Assembly: GCA_016213575.1 (NCBI GenBank)
Contig: JACRAB010000277.1
Location: 1 to 38,486 of the forward strand
Direction of reading: 5' to 3'
DNA length: 38,486 bases
DNA from: Actinomycetota bacterium
GTDB taxonomy: Bacteria; Actinomycetota; Actinomycetes; Actinomycetales; Kineosporiaceae
The notes beneath the pieces are model-generated. The model ran no database searches. It saw only the letters and a list, made by a program, of their open reading frames with translations, and had not been told where the DNA came from. This document shows, piece after piece, positions 18,142-28,099 of this stretch. The position numbers were made by a program, and so were the translations under genes. Each line of letters begins with the position of its first letter. Within the stretch, counting starts at the first letter, position 1.

Positions 18142-19314
18142 TCAGAGGGAGGCGTACAGGGCTTCCTCGAAGTCCCCGTACATCTTCCACGCCTGGTCCC
18201 TCGTGATGAAGGGCAGCGAGTTGGTGTAGATCGACGCGCAGATCCCCGTCGTCCTGTCGATGAAGAAGTGGGTGTTGAACAGGCCCGCCCAGGCGCCCGT
18301 GCCGGCGCGGCGACGTCCAGGGACGTCGGCGCTGTTGAGCAGCAGCCCGTACCCCCACTTGTAGCCCGGCCCGACCGACAGGGTGTCGGTGATCGGCGGG
18401 TCGGCCGTCGGGATCTCGGCCGGAACGTCGAGGTCGCCGATCTGGTTCGTGAACGCGGCGTCCACGGTGGCCTGGCCGAGGATCCGCTCGCCGTCGAGCT
18501 CGCCGCCCCGCAGGAGGGCACGCTCGAAGCGGATGTAGTCGCGGGGCGTCGAGTAGAGGCCGTGGCCGCCGGCCCACCACTCCGGCTGCTGGTTGAGGAG
18601 CTCGCCGGCCGACGTCCAGCCGCCGTCCTCACCGGGTACGTGGACGGTGACGGCGTTCTCCCGGCGAGCGTCGTCGAGCAGGAACATGGTGTCGTCCATG
18701 CGCAACGGGCCGGTGATGCCCTCCTTGACGACGACGTCCAGCCCCCGGCCGGTGACGGCCTCCACGACACGGCCCAGCCAGTCGGTGTTGATGCCGTACT
18801 CGAACCGGGTGCCGGGATCGGCCACGAGCGGCGCCTTCAGTGCCTCGAGGCGGCCGGGGACGACGTTCGGGAGTCCGGTGACCGCCTCGTACTTCACGAG
18901 ATCCGCGTTCCAGAACCAGTACGTCAGGCCGCTCGTGTGCGTGACGAGCTGCTTCACCGTGGCCCGGGAGGCCGGCGGGCGCAGGCGCGGCGTGTCACCG
19001 TCGAAGCCGTCCAGCACCTGCAGGTCGCCGAAGTCGGGACAGTACTGCTCGACCGGCGCGTCGAGGTCGAGCGCGCCGCTCTCCACCTGCTGCAGCGCGG
19101 CCGCGGTGACCACCATCTTGGTCATCGACATGATGCGGAACTGCGTGGCAGCAGTCACCGGGTCGTTCCCGCCGGCCACGCGGACGCCGGCCGCGCCCTC
19201 GTAGACCACGCCGTCCCGATCGGCGGCGATCGCCACCACGTGCGGCACCGCCCCGCCCTCCACAGCCTGCGCGAGCACGGTGTCGATCCTGCCCCCGTCG
19301 ATCTGCTGACCCAT
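18142..19314 (-). CDS. Serine hydrolase, beta-lactamase/class C-like esterase family
   Basis: FRIMSMTKMVVTAAALQQVESGALDLDAPVEQY (SxxK), LVTHTSGLTYWFW, GGHGLYSTPRDYIRFERALL. Confidence 0.92.
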   Translation of the reverse strand: MGQQIDGGRIDTVLAQAVEGGAVPHVVAIAADRDGVVYEGAAGVRVAGGNDPVTAATQFRIMSMTKMVVTAAALQQVESGALDLDAPVEQYCPDFGDLQVLDGFDGDTPRLRPPASRATVKQLVTHTSGLTYWFWNADLVKYEAVTGLPNVVPGRLEALKAPLVADPGTRFEYGINTDWLGRVVEAVTGRGLDVVVKEGITGPLRMDDTMFLLDDARRENAVTVHVPGEDGGWTSAGELLNQQPEWWAGGHGLYSTPRDYIRFERALLRGGELDGERILGQATVDAAFTNQIGDLDVPAEIPTADPPITDTLSVGPGYKWGYGLLLNSADVPGRRRAGTGAWAGLFNTHFFIDRTTGICASIYTNSLPFITRDQAWKMYGDFEEALYASL

Positions 19315-19514
19315 GACTACCTCCGGCGTATCCCCGCGACCGGCCTCGTCGCCGGCCCGTCAGGGCTGCCCAAGCGTCGTCCGCCGCGACCATGACGGGA
19401 ACCGTCAAGGTGACGCAGATCACCGACCCTAGCCCGCCATCTGGCGGTCTGCCGCGTCACTGACCTCCAGGGCCAGCCCGCGACCTCAGCACCGACGGCG
19501 CGCGGCCGTTAGGC

Positions 19515-19715
19515 CGCGTGCCGCGAGCCCGATGCCTGCGCCTTTGATCTCCACCGGATCCGTGCGGGTTCGGGTGGCGACGGCCAGGCCCCGCTTGCGA
19601 TCGCTGGTGTAGGCGGCGCCGCCGAGCCCGTAGGGTCTGTCGTTGGCGATTCGCCACGGCCTCGTCGTCGTCCCGGTAGGCGATCAGGGCGAGGACCGGC
19701 GTGTCAGGCCGACCC
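19515..19715 (-). pseudogene. Decayed C-terminal fragment of an aldehyde dehydrogenase
   Basis: PVLALIAYRDDDEAVA then, after a frameshift, IANDRPYGLGGAYTSDRKRGLAVATRTRTDPVEIKGAGIGLA, recognisable ALDH C-terminal block split over frames. Confidence 0.65.
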
Positions 19716-20121
19716 TCGCCCACCGTTCGTCTGGCACTCCCGACTCTGGTGGAGGCTGCGCCCTTGCAGCAAGTGATCGCCCCGGGCCGCGAGTCGACGT
19801 TTCGGATCCGGCAGGCCCCGAAAAGCTCATGCCCGGACGGACCGCCGAAGTCTGCCTCGAACGGCGCGGGCGACTGAGACACCCCTCGTCCTACGCCCTG
19901 CTGGGCGGCGACATCGTCGACACCTCGCCGCCGCTGGGGCGATCTGCCGACACCCATCCTGGACGGATCCAGCCAATCCGATGTAGGCAAGGGTTGTCGG
20001 CAGGCACGACTGGCAGCCTCCTCACGCGTACCCGTGACAGAGAGTCGAGCGTGTGCTCTGCTGGCGCCTCCAACGCTCGGTCGCACCGGATTCTCTGAAT
20101 CTGCTGGGACGGCAACCGCGG

Positions 20122-20988
20122 TCAAGCGGTCTCCTCCTGGGCCCACTCGTCGCGTGTCACATCGCGTGACACCAACAGGACGCGACCTCCAGGCAGTTGT
20201 CGTGCCGCAACGTCACGCGCGTCCAGCACCCGCCCGGCGTCGTCGCGGAGTACTCCTCGCGCGCTCGTCTCGTCTTGTGTTCGCAAGGCCCGCAGGATCA
20301 GCTCGCCCAGCCAGAGGGCCGCCTCCGGACCGATCAACTCGTCCAGCCACCGGTCGGAGGCTAGGGCAGCTGAGATGCCGAGCGCATCGGCGGCGGTCTG
20401 GTTCACGAAGACCAGCCGGGCGCGAGCCGCCCTGGCCGCAGTGGCGTGACTGATCACCGCCAGGTCGTTGGCCGTTCCTCCGTCGGGGCGCACCACGACC
20501 ACCGCGTCGCTCAACGCATCGAGCACGGTTCTCAAGTCGTCGAGGGCTTCGCTGCGGGTGCGTAGCGTGTCTTCCAGAACGTGCTCGGCGACGACGTGTT
20601 CGGTGATGTCCCGCCAGGTGGACAGCAGATGGTCGTGGTCCAGGCGCACCACAAGCGAGTCCGTCAGCCCGGCGGCAGCGCTGCCAGAGAGTGTCGTTCG
20701 CAGGCGCTGCCGCTGGCCGGTCTGGGCGCACCGCCGGAACGCGTGGATCAGCTGCGCACTGCTGGGGCCGAGCGGTTCGGTCACGTCCGCACCGATGAGG
20801 TGGTCCGGGTCGGAGGTGAACGGCGCGGCACCGGATGCGTTGGTCAGCTCCAGGAGGAACGACTGCGGTCGCCCAGCAGCGTCGCGGACGACACGGTGAA
20901 CGTCGAACCCGTCCGGTGAGGCGTCCAGCGCTGAACGCAGCAGGTCCCAGGCGTCCAACCCGGTGCCGGCGGTGTCAGGGTCGGTCAT
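20122..20988 (-). CDS. PAS-domain protein lacking an output domain (possibly truncated)
   Basis: Two PAS-like segments (ALDASPDGFDVHRVVRDAAGRPQSF...; VLDALSDAVVVVRPDG...RLVFVNQTAADALGI), ends at RDVTRDEWAQEETA; start overlaps upstream stop (ATGA). Confidence 0.75.
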   Translation of the reverse strand: MTDPDTAGTGLDAWDLLRSALDASPDGFDVHRVVRDAAGRPQSFLLELTNASGAAPFTSDPDHLIGADVTEPLGPSSAQLIHAFRRCAQTGQRQRLRTTLSGSAAAGLTDSLVVRLDHDHLLSTWRDITEHVVAEHVLEDTLRTRSEALDDLRTVLDALSDAVVVVRPDGGTANDLAVISHATAARAARARLVFVNQTAADALGISAALASDRWLDELIGPEAALWLGELILRALRTQDETSARGVLRDDAGRVLDARDVAARQLPGGRVLLVSRDVTRDEWAQEETA

Positions 20989-22208
20989 CCGACGCTCCGA
21001 TCGGTGGGCGATGGTTCCGGCGTGCCAAGGCAACGTCCGAGAGCGCGGGTGAGCTCGTTGGCACGGTGATCAATCACCGGGCCCATCTGACAGCTCAGGT
21101 AGGCGAACCCCACGCCAAGGTCGGGATCCGCGAAGGCGAGCTGCCCACCGGCTCCATCGTGCCCGAAGCTACGCGGCCCGAGCATGGGCCGGCTGGGCGG
21201 CGAGGAGATCATGAACCCGGTGCCCCAGCGTTGCCCGAGGTCCGGGTCGCCCAGCAACATCTGTCCCCAGGATCGTGGGACGAGCGCGTCCTCGACGGAC
21301 TGCGGCGTGAGCAGGGCCGGCCCGTCGATGTCGCTGACGCAGCCTGCGTAGAGCCGGGCCATGGACGGCGCACTCGCGAAACCGTTGATGCCCGGCAGCT
21401 CCGCAGCTTGGAGCTGCGGATCGTTGAGGGTGACGACGCCGCTGTCGGTGGGGAACGGCAGTGCACTTCCCATGGTCATTGCGCGGTGCACGATCGCAGT
21501 CGACTGGACCTCGGCGGTCCGCCGGACCACCGCGCTGTCGTCGTCCGGCAGCGGAGCCTCCATCCACGCGACCGCGTCCCGGGCGTTCCAGGGAACTCCG
21601 ATCCAGACGTCGAGGCCACGCGGCGAGGCGACGCGCCGGCTGAAGAAGGTCCCGGGGAGGACACCCGTGACGCGGCGGACGACTTCACCGACGAGCCAGC
21701 CCAGGGTGACCGGGTGGTAGGAGTGCGCGGACCCGGGTGGCCACAGCGGGGTCTGCTGCTCCAGGGCCTGCACCGCGGGGAACCACGCGCACACCTCGTC
21801 GCGGGTCATCGGGCTTTCGACTGCGGGCAGCCCGGCTCGGTGCGCGAGCACCTCGCGCACGGTGACCCGGTCCTTGCCGTGGGCGGCGAACTCGGGCCAG
21901 TACCGCGCCACGGGGCGGTCGAGGTCCAGCAGGCCGTCCTGCACCAGCAGGTACGCGATCAGCGCCAGCAGGCCCTTGGAGCAGGAGAACAGCGCCGCGG
22001 CGGTGCCGTGCTGCCACGGTCGGGATGACCTTGAGTCCTGCTCGCCAGCCCATACGTCGACCACGGCACGTCCGTCCACGAAGACCGTGCAGCCTGCGCC
22101 GCGGTCGCCGCGCAGCCGGAAGTTGTCGACGAAGGCGTCGACGACGGCTCCGAAGCCGTCCTCCGCGCCACCGTGGACCTCTGGCAGGTCGGAGTCCTGC
22201 GCAGGCAT
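20985..22208 (-). CDS. Serine hydrolase, beta-lactamase/class C-like esterase family
   Basis: FSCSKGLLALIAYLLVQDGLLDLDRPVARYWPEFA (SxxK), VLAHRAGLP, FGHDGAGGQLAFADP. Confidence 0.92.
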   Translation of the reverse strand: MPAQDSDLPEVHGGAEDGFGAVVDAFVDNFRLRGDRGAGCTVFVDGRAVVDVWAGEQDSRSSRPWQHGTAAALFSCSKGLLALIAYLLVQDGLLDLDRPVARYWPEFAAHGKDRVTVREVLAHRAGLPAVESPMTRDEVCAWFPAVQALEQQTPLWPPGSAHSYHPVTLGWLVGEVVRRVTGVLPGTFFSRRVASPRGLDVWIGVPWNARDAVAWMEAPLPDDDSAVVRRTAEVQSTAIVHRAMTMGSALPFPTDSGVVTLNDPQLQAAELPGINGFASAPSMARLYAGCVSDIDGPALLTPQSVEDALVPRSWGQMLLGDPDLGQRWGTGFMISSPPSRPMLGPRSFGHDGAGGQLAFADPDLGVGFAYLSCQMGPVIDHRANELTRALGRCLGTPEPSPTDRSVG

Positions 22209-23101
22209 CAGGCGAGGTGGCGGCGCAGGAAGTCGGCGATGCGTCGCCAGGCCTCGCGTGCCTGATCGGGTGGGCCGATGTGGGTGAAGCCGTGCTGACA
22301 TCCGGTGAACATGACGTGCTCGGTCGGCACGCCGGCCTGCTCCAGCATCTTCGCGTAGCGGTCGGCCTCGGCGCGCAGGATGTCGAGCTCGGCGGTGATG
22401 ACCAGGGCGGGGGGAAGCCCCGTCAGGTCCGTCGCGCACACCGGTGACACCAGAGGGTTGCTGCGTTCGGCCGCATCGGGCACGTACCAGTTGTCGAACT
22501 TCTCCGCGCTCGCCAGGAGGAACGCCAGGAGCTCGGGTGGGATGGACGGGTCCGGGTTCGGCTTGGCGGACGGGCTGGTGACGAGATCCATGGGTGGGTA
22601 GTCAAGGATCTGGCCGCGGAGGGCGACACCGCCCCGCTCGGCGTTGAGCAGGCAGACGGCAGCGCTGAGGTTGCCCCCGGCGCTGTGCCCACCGATCACC
22701 ATCCGGGTCGCGTCCAGGCCGTACCCGGCACCGTGCTCGGTCAGCCACACCAGCAGGGCGTGGACCTGTTCGACAGCGCCTGGGAAAGGGTGTTCAGGCG
22801 CCAGGACGTAGTCCATGTTGACGACCGCGCATCCTGCCTGGTCCGCGAGCAGCCGGCAGTACGGATCGTCCGCCTCCCAGTGGCCGAGCACGAACCCGCC
22901 GCCGTGCAGGTTCACGTACACCGGATGGGGAGCAGCGACACCCGCGGGCCGGTAGAGCATCAGGTCCGTCACCGGCGCCTGGTGCAGGGCAATGGTCTCG
23001 AAGGTGCCGTACGACAGGTCGGTCAGGGCCGGCGGAAAGTCTGCAGCTTGTGCACGTGCACGCTCGCGGAACTCAGCGACCTCGACAGCAGGGATACTCA
23101 T
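22208..23101 (-). CDS. Alpha/beta hydrolase, HSL family
   Basis: YVNLHGGGFVLGHW, NMDYVLAPEHPFP, IGGHSAGGNLSAAVCL; RBS-like AGAAGGAA before ATG at 23101. Confidence 0.93.
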   Translation of the reverse strand: MSIPAVEVAEFRERARAQAADFPPALTDLSYGTFETIALHQAPVTDLMLYRPAGVAAPHPVYVNLHGGGFVLGHWEADDPYCRLLADQAGCAVVNMDYVLAPEHPFPGAVEQVHALLVWLTEHGAGYGLDATRMVIGGHSAGGNLSAAVCLLNAERGGVALRGQILDYPPMDLVTSPSAKPNPDPSIPPELLAFLLASAEKFDNWYVPDAAERSNPLVSPVCATDLTGLPPALVITAELDILRAEADRYAKMLEQAGVPTEHVMFTGCQHGFTHIGPPDQAREAWRRIADFLRRHLA

Positions 23102-23178
23102 GGGTTCCTTCTCGTTCGGTCCGGTCAAGGTGCTTCCGGTGAGGATTGGCTCCCGGGCAGGGCTCGGCCCGGTCGGGC

Positions 23179-24066
23179 CTACTTCAGTGCGCCGGCAACC
23201 ATTCCCTGGATCACATGGCGCTGGATGAAGACGTAGATCACGAAGACCGGCAGCATGCCCAGCAGTAGGGCGGCCATGGTCGGCCCGTACTCCGTGGTGT
23301 GGCTCTGGACGAAGGCGAGGGTGGACAGCGTCAACGTCCGCTGCTCGGGTCTGCGCAGCACGAGGAACGGCAGCAGGAAGTCGTTCCAGAACATCAGGAC
23401 GTCGAGGATGGCGATCGTCAGTGTCACTGGTCGCAACAAGGGGAAGATCACGTAGAAGAAGGTCTGGAGTCGCGAGCAGCCGTCGAGCGTGGCGGCCTCG
23501 TCGAGCTCGTGCGGGATGGACCTGATGAAGCCGGCGTACAGGAAGACGGCGAGCGGGACGCCCGACGCGAAGTACACGTAGACGATGATCCAGCTGTACC
23601 GCAGGAGGCCCAGGTCCCCGAGGATCTTGATCATGGGGATCATCAGCACCTGGAAGGGCACCATCATGGAGAGGACCATCAGGTAGAAGGTGGCGGTGTT
23701 CGGCGCCCAGCGCACCCGGGTGAGGAAGTAGGCGGTCATCGACCCGAAGAAGCAGATGACGACCACGCTGCTGATGGTGATAACCGCGGTGTTGATGAGG
23801 CTGCCGAGGAAGTTCATCCGGTCGTAGGCGTCGACGTAGTTCTGCAGCGTGGGTCGCGTGGGCGGGGCCAACGGGTTGCCGATGATGTCGGCGCTCGGCT
23901 TGAACGAGTTGCCGATCACCAGGAGCACCGGGGCGATGTAGGCCAGCAGGACGACGAACATCCCCAGCGTGGACGCCCGGCTCGCCCTGTCCCCGCGGAG
24001 CAGGGCGGGGGCCCGCAGCCCGCTGGTGGCGGCGACCCTGGGTCCCGGAGTGGCCGCGACGCTCAT
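23179..24066 (-). CDS. Carbohydrate ABC transporter permease (MalG-type, CUT1)
   Basis: Multiple TM segments; EAA-like motif PHELDEAATLDGCSRLQTFFYVIFPLLRPV; 4-bp overlap with upstream permease. Confidence 0.95.
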   Translation of the reverse strand: MSVAATPGPRVAATSGLRAPALLRGDRASRASTLGMFVVLLAYIAPVLLVIGNSFKPSADIIGNPLAPPTRPTLQNYVDAYDRMNFLGSLINTAVITISSVVVICFFGSMTAYFLTRVRWAPNTATFYLMVLSMMVPFQVLMIPMIKILGDLGLLRYSWIIVYVYFASGVPLAVFLYAGFIRSIPHELDEAATLDGCSRLQTFFYVIFPLLRPVTLTIAILDVLMFWNDFLLPFLVLRRPEQRTLTLSTLAFVQSHTTEYGPTMAALLLGMLPVFVIYVFIQRHVIQGMVAGALK

Positions 24067-24938
24067 AGGTCGACCTCTCCTCTGCGGGACAGTGAGACCT
24101 GGACGGCCGAGATCACCGCCACGATCAGGAACAGCAGCAGCGCCTGAGCCTGGCCGGTGCCGAACTCCTGGTAGACGAAGGCCTTCTGGTAGACGTGCAT
24201 GGCGACCATCTCCGTCGAGCCGTACGGCCCGCCGTTGGTGAGGGTCAGGTTCACGTCGTAGGTCATGAAGGACCGGCCCATGGCCAGGAAGACGCAGATC
24301 GTGATGGACGGGCGTACCAGGGGCAGAGTGACGAGGCGCAGTTTGGTGAGCCCCGAAGCGCCGTCGATGTCGGCCGCCTCCAGCACGTCTCTGGGCAGGG
24401 TGCTCAGGCCAGCCATGTAGATGATGGTGAGGAAGCCCACCAGCTGCCACACGCTGGTGATCACCAGCGCCCAGAACGCCTGGCTCGGCGAGGCCAACCA
24501 GGACGAGGACAACGCCTCGAGCCCGAGAGCTTCGCCGACCGCGACCAGCCCCTGGGTGAAGATGAAGTACCAGATGAAGCCGAGCACGACCCCACCGATG
24601 AGGTTCGGTGTGAAGTACCCCGCACGGAGCAGGCCCTTGCCCCTGATCTTTCCGGAGAGCCCGAGCGCCAGGAGGAACGCCAAGACGTTGGACAGCAGCA
24701 CGACGAAGAGGACGTAGCGGCCGGTCATCGCCAAGGACGCCCAGAACGCGCTGTCGGCGGCCGCCGCTCGGTAGTTGTCGAGCCCGGCGAAGGACAGGGA
24801 CGTGCTCAGCCCGTCCCAGTTGGTGAATGTGAGCACCACGCCGGCGACGAACGAGACGATGGTGACGGAGCCGAAGGCGAATGTCGAAGGACCTGAGAAC
24901 ATCAGGTAGCCGCCGGCGTTGCGCCAGTGACGACTCAT
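24063..24938 (-). CDS. Sugar ABC transporter permease (MalF-type, CUT1)
   Basis: FSGPSTFAFGSVTIVSFVAGVVLTFTNWDG; EAA loop DVLEAADIDGASGLTKLRLVTLPLVRP. Confidence 0.95.
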   Translation of the reverse strand: MSRHWRNAGGYLMFSGPSTFAFGSVTIVSFVAGVVLTFTNWDGLSTSLSFAGLDNYRAAAADSAFWASLAMTGRYVLFVVLLSNVLAFLLALGLSGKIRGKGLLRAGYFTPNLIGGVVLGFIWYFIFTQGLVAVGEALGLEALSSSWLASPSQAFWALVITSVWQLVGFLTIIYMAGLSTLPRDVLEAADIDGASGLTKLRLVTLPLVRPSITICVFLAMGRSFMTYDVNLTLTNGGPYGSTEMVAMHVYQKAFVYQEFGTGQAQALLLFLIVAVISAVQVSLSRRGEVDL

Positions 24939-25037
24939 GCGTGAACCCCTTAGGGCTGGGCGGGGTGGGTGAACTGCGGAGCGGAACCGTGACCGGACGC
25001 CGGGAGGTGTTGTCCGGCCACGGTTCCGCGCCTGCGG

Positions 25038-26345
25038 CTACTTCGCCGACGTCCAGTAGGCCTGGATCGCCTTGGCGACAGCGGCGCGGTCGAGCTTGCC
25101 GTCGAGGTACTTGACCATGATGTCGCCGACCACGGGCAGATGGTCGGCCGGCAGGTCGAGGACCGGGCTGTACGTGCCGCCGGAGCTGACATCGGCGGCG
25201 ACGGCGCGCCCGAGCGGGTTGCTCGGCGGCAGCTTCACGTTCGAGTACGCGGGTACCTGACCGGCCTTGGTGACCATGTAGTCCTGGCCGCTGGGACTGG
25301 TGATGTACCAGTTGAGGTAGGCCTTGGCCGCTGCCTGCTGCTCGGGGGTGCTGACGGTCTTGTCGATGCAGAGCATGAAGGACGACGAGGCCATCAGTTT
25401 CTGGTTCCAGGGGTCCGTGGGGTCGTTGCTCACCGGGACCGGCAGGATCCCGTAGTCGTCGGACGCCGGGTCGAGCCCGAGCGCCTGCAGCACCGGCCAC
25501 TGGAAGTCACCCATGAACCAGAACGCCACCTTGCCGTCCGCGAAGGCCTTGGAGTCGGTGTCGATGGTGCCGGTCAGCGGCTTGGCTGCATTCAGGTTGT
25601 AGGTGCGCATCAGGTCGAGCGTGTCCATCAGGCCGTTGAACACGGCGTTGGACATCAGGTCGACCTTCCCGGCGCGCAGGTCGGCGAGGAACTTCGCGCG
25701 CGCGGCGTCGTCCCCCTGGGCGTCGTACAACTTGCCCATGTACTGCGCGCCCAGCGACCAGTTGAGCGGGGAGACCTGCGTGGCGGCGGCCACCCCGGAG
25801 GACTTCACCGTGGCGAACAAACGCTCGAGGTCAGTCCTCGTCCTGACGGTCGCCGGGTCGAAAGGGCCACCGATGGCCTTCTCGACCAGCTTCTTGTTGT
25901 ACAGGAACCCGATGGCGGTGACACTCGCCGGCACACCGAGCACCTTGCCGTCGATGGTGCCTTGCGCCTTCGCCCACGGGTAGGCGTTGTCCACCCAGGG
26001 CTCACCTGACAGATCGAGCAGCTTGTCGGACACCAGATGGACCGACGAGGTGTCCAGGACGAAGACGGTTGGCACGTTGCCGGCGGCGTACATGGCGGTC
26101 AACTGCTGCAGCGGCGGCTGGTTCAGCTGGCCCTGGACGAACGTCATCTTGTACTTCGGGTTCTCGGTGTTGAACACCTTGATGGCGTCCTCTGTCTGGG
26201 TGAGGATTCCGGGCCCTCCGACAAACCCGGAGAACTCCACCGGAGCGGCACCGTTCGCGCCATCACCCGTTGAGGAACCCGCCGCACTGCAGCCCCCTAC
26301 GAGCAGCGCCGCGACGGCCACCAGAGCCGCTGACTTCCTGCGCAT
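25038..26345 (-). CDS. Extracellular solute-binding lipoprotein (CUT1-type)
   Basis: Signal peptide with lipobox MRRKSAALVAVAALLVGGCSAAGSS; FADGKVAFWFMGDFQWPVL; SBP fold signature. Confidence 0.95.
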   Translation of the reverse strand: MRRKSAALVAVAALLVGGCSAAGSSTGDGANGAAPVEFSGFVGGPGILTQTEDAIKVFNTENPKYKMTFVQGQLNQPPLQQLTAMYAAGNVPTVFVLDTSSVHLVSDKLLDLSGEPWVDNAYPWAKAQGTIDGKVLGVPASVTAIGFLYNKKLVEKAIGGPFDPATVRTRTDLERLFATVKSSGVAAATQVSPLNWSLGAQYMGKLYDAQGDDAARAKFLADLRAGKVDLMSNAVFNGLMDTLDLMRTYNLNAAKPLTGTIDTDSKAFADGKVAFWFMGDFQWPVLQALGLDPASDDYGILPVPVSNDPTDPWNQKLMASSSFMLCIDKTVSTPEQQAAAKAYLNWYITSPSGQDYMVTKAGQVPAYSNVKLPPSNPLGRAVAADVSSGGTYSPVLDLPADHLPVVGDIMVKYLDGKLDRAAVAKAIQAYWTSAK

Positions 26346-26377
26346 CGACCCACACTCCCTCGTGCCTCATGGTCATT

Positions 26378-26391
26378 TGGAACCGATTCCA
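26378..26391. promoter_or_regulatory. LacI-family operator TGGAACCGATTCCA (near-palindrome)
   Basis: TGGAA-N4-TTCCA in the divergent SBP/LacI intergenic region. Confidence 0.8.
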
Positions 26392-26437
26392 GGAGGGAGT
26401 ACGCTAGCATCGCAACTCGCTGACCAGCAAGTATACG

Positions 26438-26451
26438 TGGAATCGATTCCA
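26438..26451. promoter_or_regulatory. LacI-family operator TGGAATCGATTCCA (perfect palindrome)
   Basis: Perfect 14-bp palindrome, second copy of the site at 26378. Confidence 0.85.
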
Positions 26452-26492
26452 GTTCAGTTAGCATCTGGGGCACGCGCGGACATTGGAGGAAC

Positions 26493-27572
26493 GTGGTCGC
26501 CACCATCGCCGACGTCGCCCGGCTCGCCGGAGTGGGCGTCGGCACTGTCAGCCGTGTCCTGAATGGGCGCCCCAACGTCGGTGCGTCCACCCGGGCGCGC
26601 GTGCTTGCGGTCATCACCGAGCTCGACTACGTCCCCAACGCCACCGCGCGGAGTCTGTCCTCCGGACGCACCCGGACCATCGCCGTCGTCTGCATCCACT
26701 TCATCATTCCGTCGGTGATCGAGCGGATCCACGGTGCGGAACGAACGCTCACCGACGCCGGGTTCGACCTGATCATCCGCAACGTCGAGACCGCTGAACG
26801 CCGCGACCAGGCCCTGCGCGACCTGACACATGCCGAACGTGTCGACGGTGCCATCCTCATCTCTGTCACGCCGAACGAGCAGGACTACCAGCACATCCGC
26901 GCCGCAGGCCTACCCGTCGTTCTCGTCGACGCTTCGCACCGCAGCATGGCCCGGTTCGTCTGCGACGACGTCGAGGGTGGCGCAACGGCAGGCAGACACC
27001 TGCTGTCCCTGGGACACAGGCGGATCGGCTTCGTCGGAGACCCGCCCCGCCCTTCGCTCGGCGTCCCGTCCAGCCGCTCCCGCCTTCGTGGGCTGCGTGA
27101 GGCGCTGGCCGAGCAAGGGCTCGACGTGGCGCCGCACCATCTCGCCGAGGGTGAGCACTTCCGCGCCGGAGGCTACGAGTCGGCCCTTCGCATCCTGAAG
27201 CTCAAGGACCGCCCGACAGCAGTGTTCGCCGCCAACGACACCCTGGCGTTCGGCGTCCTCCAAGCCGCTCGAGAGCTCGGACTCCGGGTACCGACCGACC
27301 TCTCGGTGATCGGATACGACGACATCGACGCCGCCGACCTGGTCGGCATGACGACGGTTCATCAGCCGCTCTACGACTCGGGAGCCGCAGCCGCCGCCCG
27401 CCTGCTCCGACTGCTCAACGGGCAGGACCACGGCCCGCTGAGGACCGTCATGCCGACACGGCTGACCGTGCGTGAGACGACCGCGCCGCCGAATACCGGA
27501 ACGGCTCCGGTCAAATCCATTCACGGATCATCGGCGCCCGTGTCGTCCAGCAATCATCACCGGGTCCGGTGA
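26493..27572 (+). CDS. LacI family transcriptional regulator
   Basis: ATIADVARLAGVGVGTVSRVLNGRPNV HTH; periplasmic-binding-like effector domain. Confidence 0.96.
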   Translation: MVATIADVARLAGVGVGTVSRVLNGRPNVGASTRARVLAVITELDYVPNATARSLSSGRTRTIAVVCIHFIIPSVIERIHGAERTLTDAGFDLIIRNVETAERRDQALRDLTHAERVDGAILISVTPNEQDYQHIRAAGLPVVLVDASHRSMARFVCDDVEGGATAGRHLLSLGHRRIGFVGDPPRPSLGVPSSRSRLRGLREALAEQGLDVAPHHLAEGEHFRAGGYESALRILKLKDRPTAVFAANDTLAFGVLQAARELGLRVPTDLSVIGYDDIDAADLVGMTTVHQPLYDSGAAAAARLLRLLNGQDHGPLRTVMPTRLTVRETTAPPNTGTAPVKSIHGSSAPVSSSNHHRVR

Positions 27573-28099
27573 CGGCCGAGTCACGGAGCGACCGCCGACT
27601 CCTGCACCGGCCACACGGCAGTAGGGACACCTCATGGCCTTCGTGTTCTGACGACGATCCTGATCCGGACCTTGCCTTTGCCGTTGGAAGAGGCGAAGCA
27701 GGGAGCGGTGGCACCGGTGCCGGGCGGCACCTATGCGGTCCGGCGCTGCTCGCTACCCGTCCGGCTCGAGAGCGGCAACGTCGCGGTCGTCGCCGATGCC
27801 TGGATGGTGGACCACTCGTCCACGTCGCCCAAGCCGGAGCAACGCCCAGCGTCCGTGGGTGGCGAAGACCGCAAGGGCAGGGGGATCGGGGCCATCACCT
27901 TCGCGCGACGCGGCGGATGGTCGGCAGCTCCGGGCTTCCGGAGTTCCGTCCGGGACTACTGGCCGACATGGGCCCATGCCAGGGCGCTGGGGGAAGTCCA
28001 GGCAGGGCCGTCCAGACAGTGCCCGGCGGGAGCCAAGATGACCATAGTGACCGACCGTACGGGCAGCCGCCTCCGTGACATGTGCTCGCCGAGCGTGCG

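Noticed and set aside
17106-18770. 554 aa hydrolase with long N-terminal extension
   Set aside because: Extension is the shadow of the esterase at 18142-19314; GTG at 18071 gives a normal-length HSL hydrolase.
23179-25500. 773 aa ORF as one giant fusion protein
   Set aside because: Only the part from 24066 (MSVAATPG...) is a permease; the upstream extension is an out-of-frame reading through the other permease and SBP genes.
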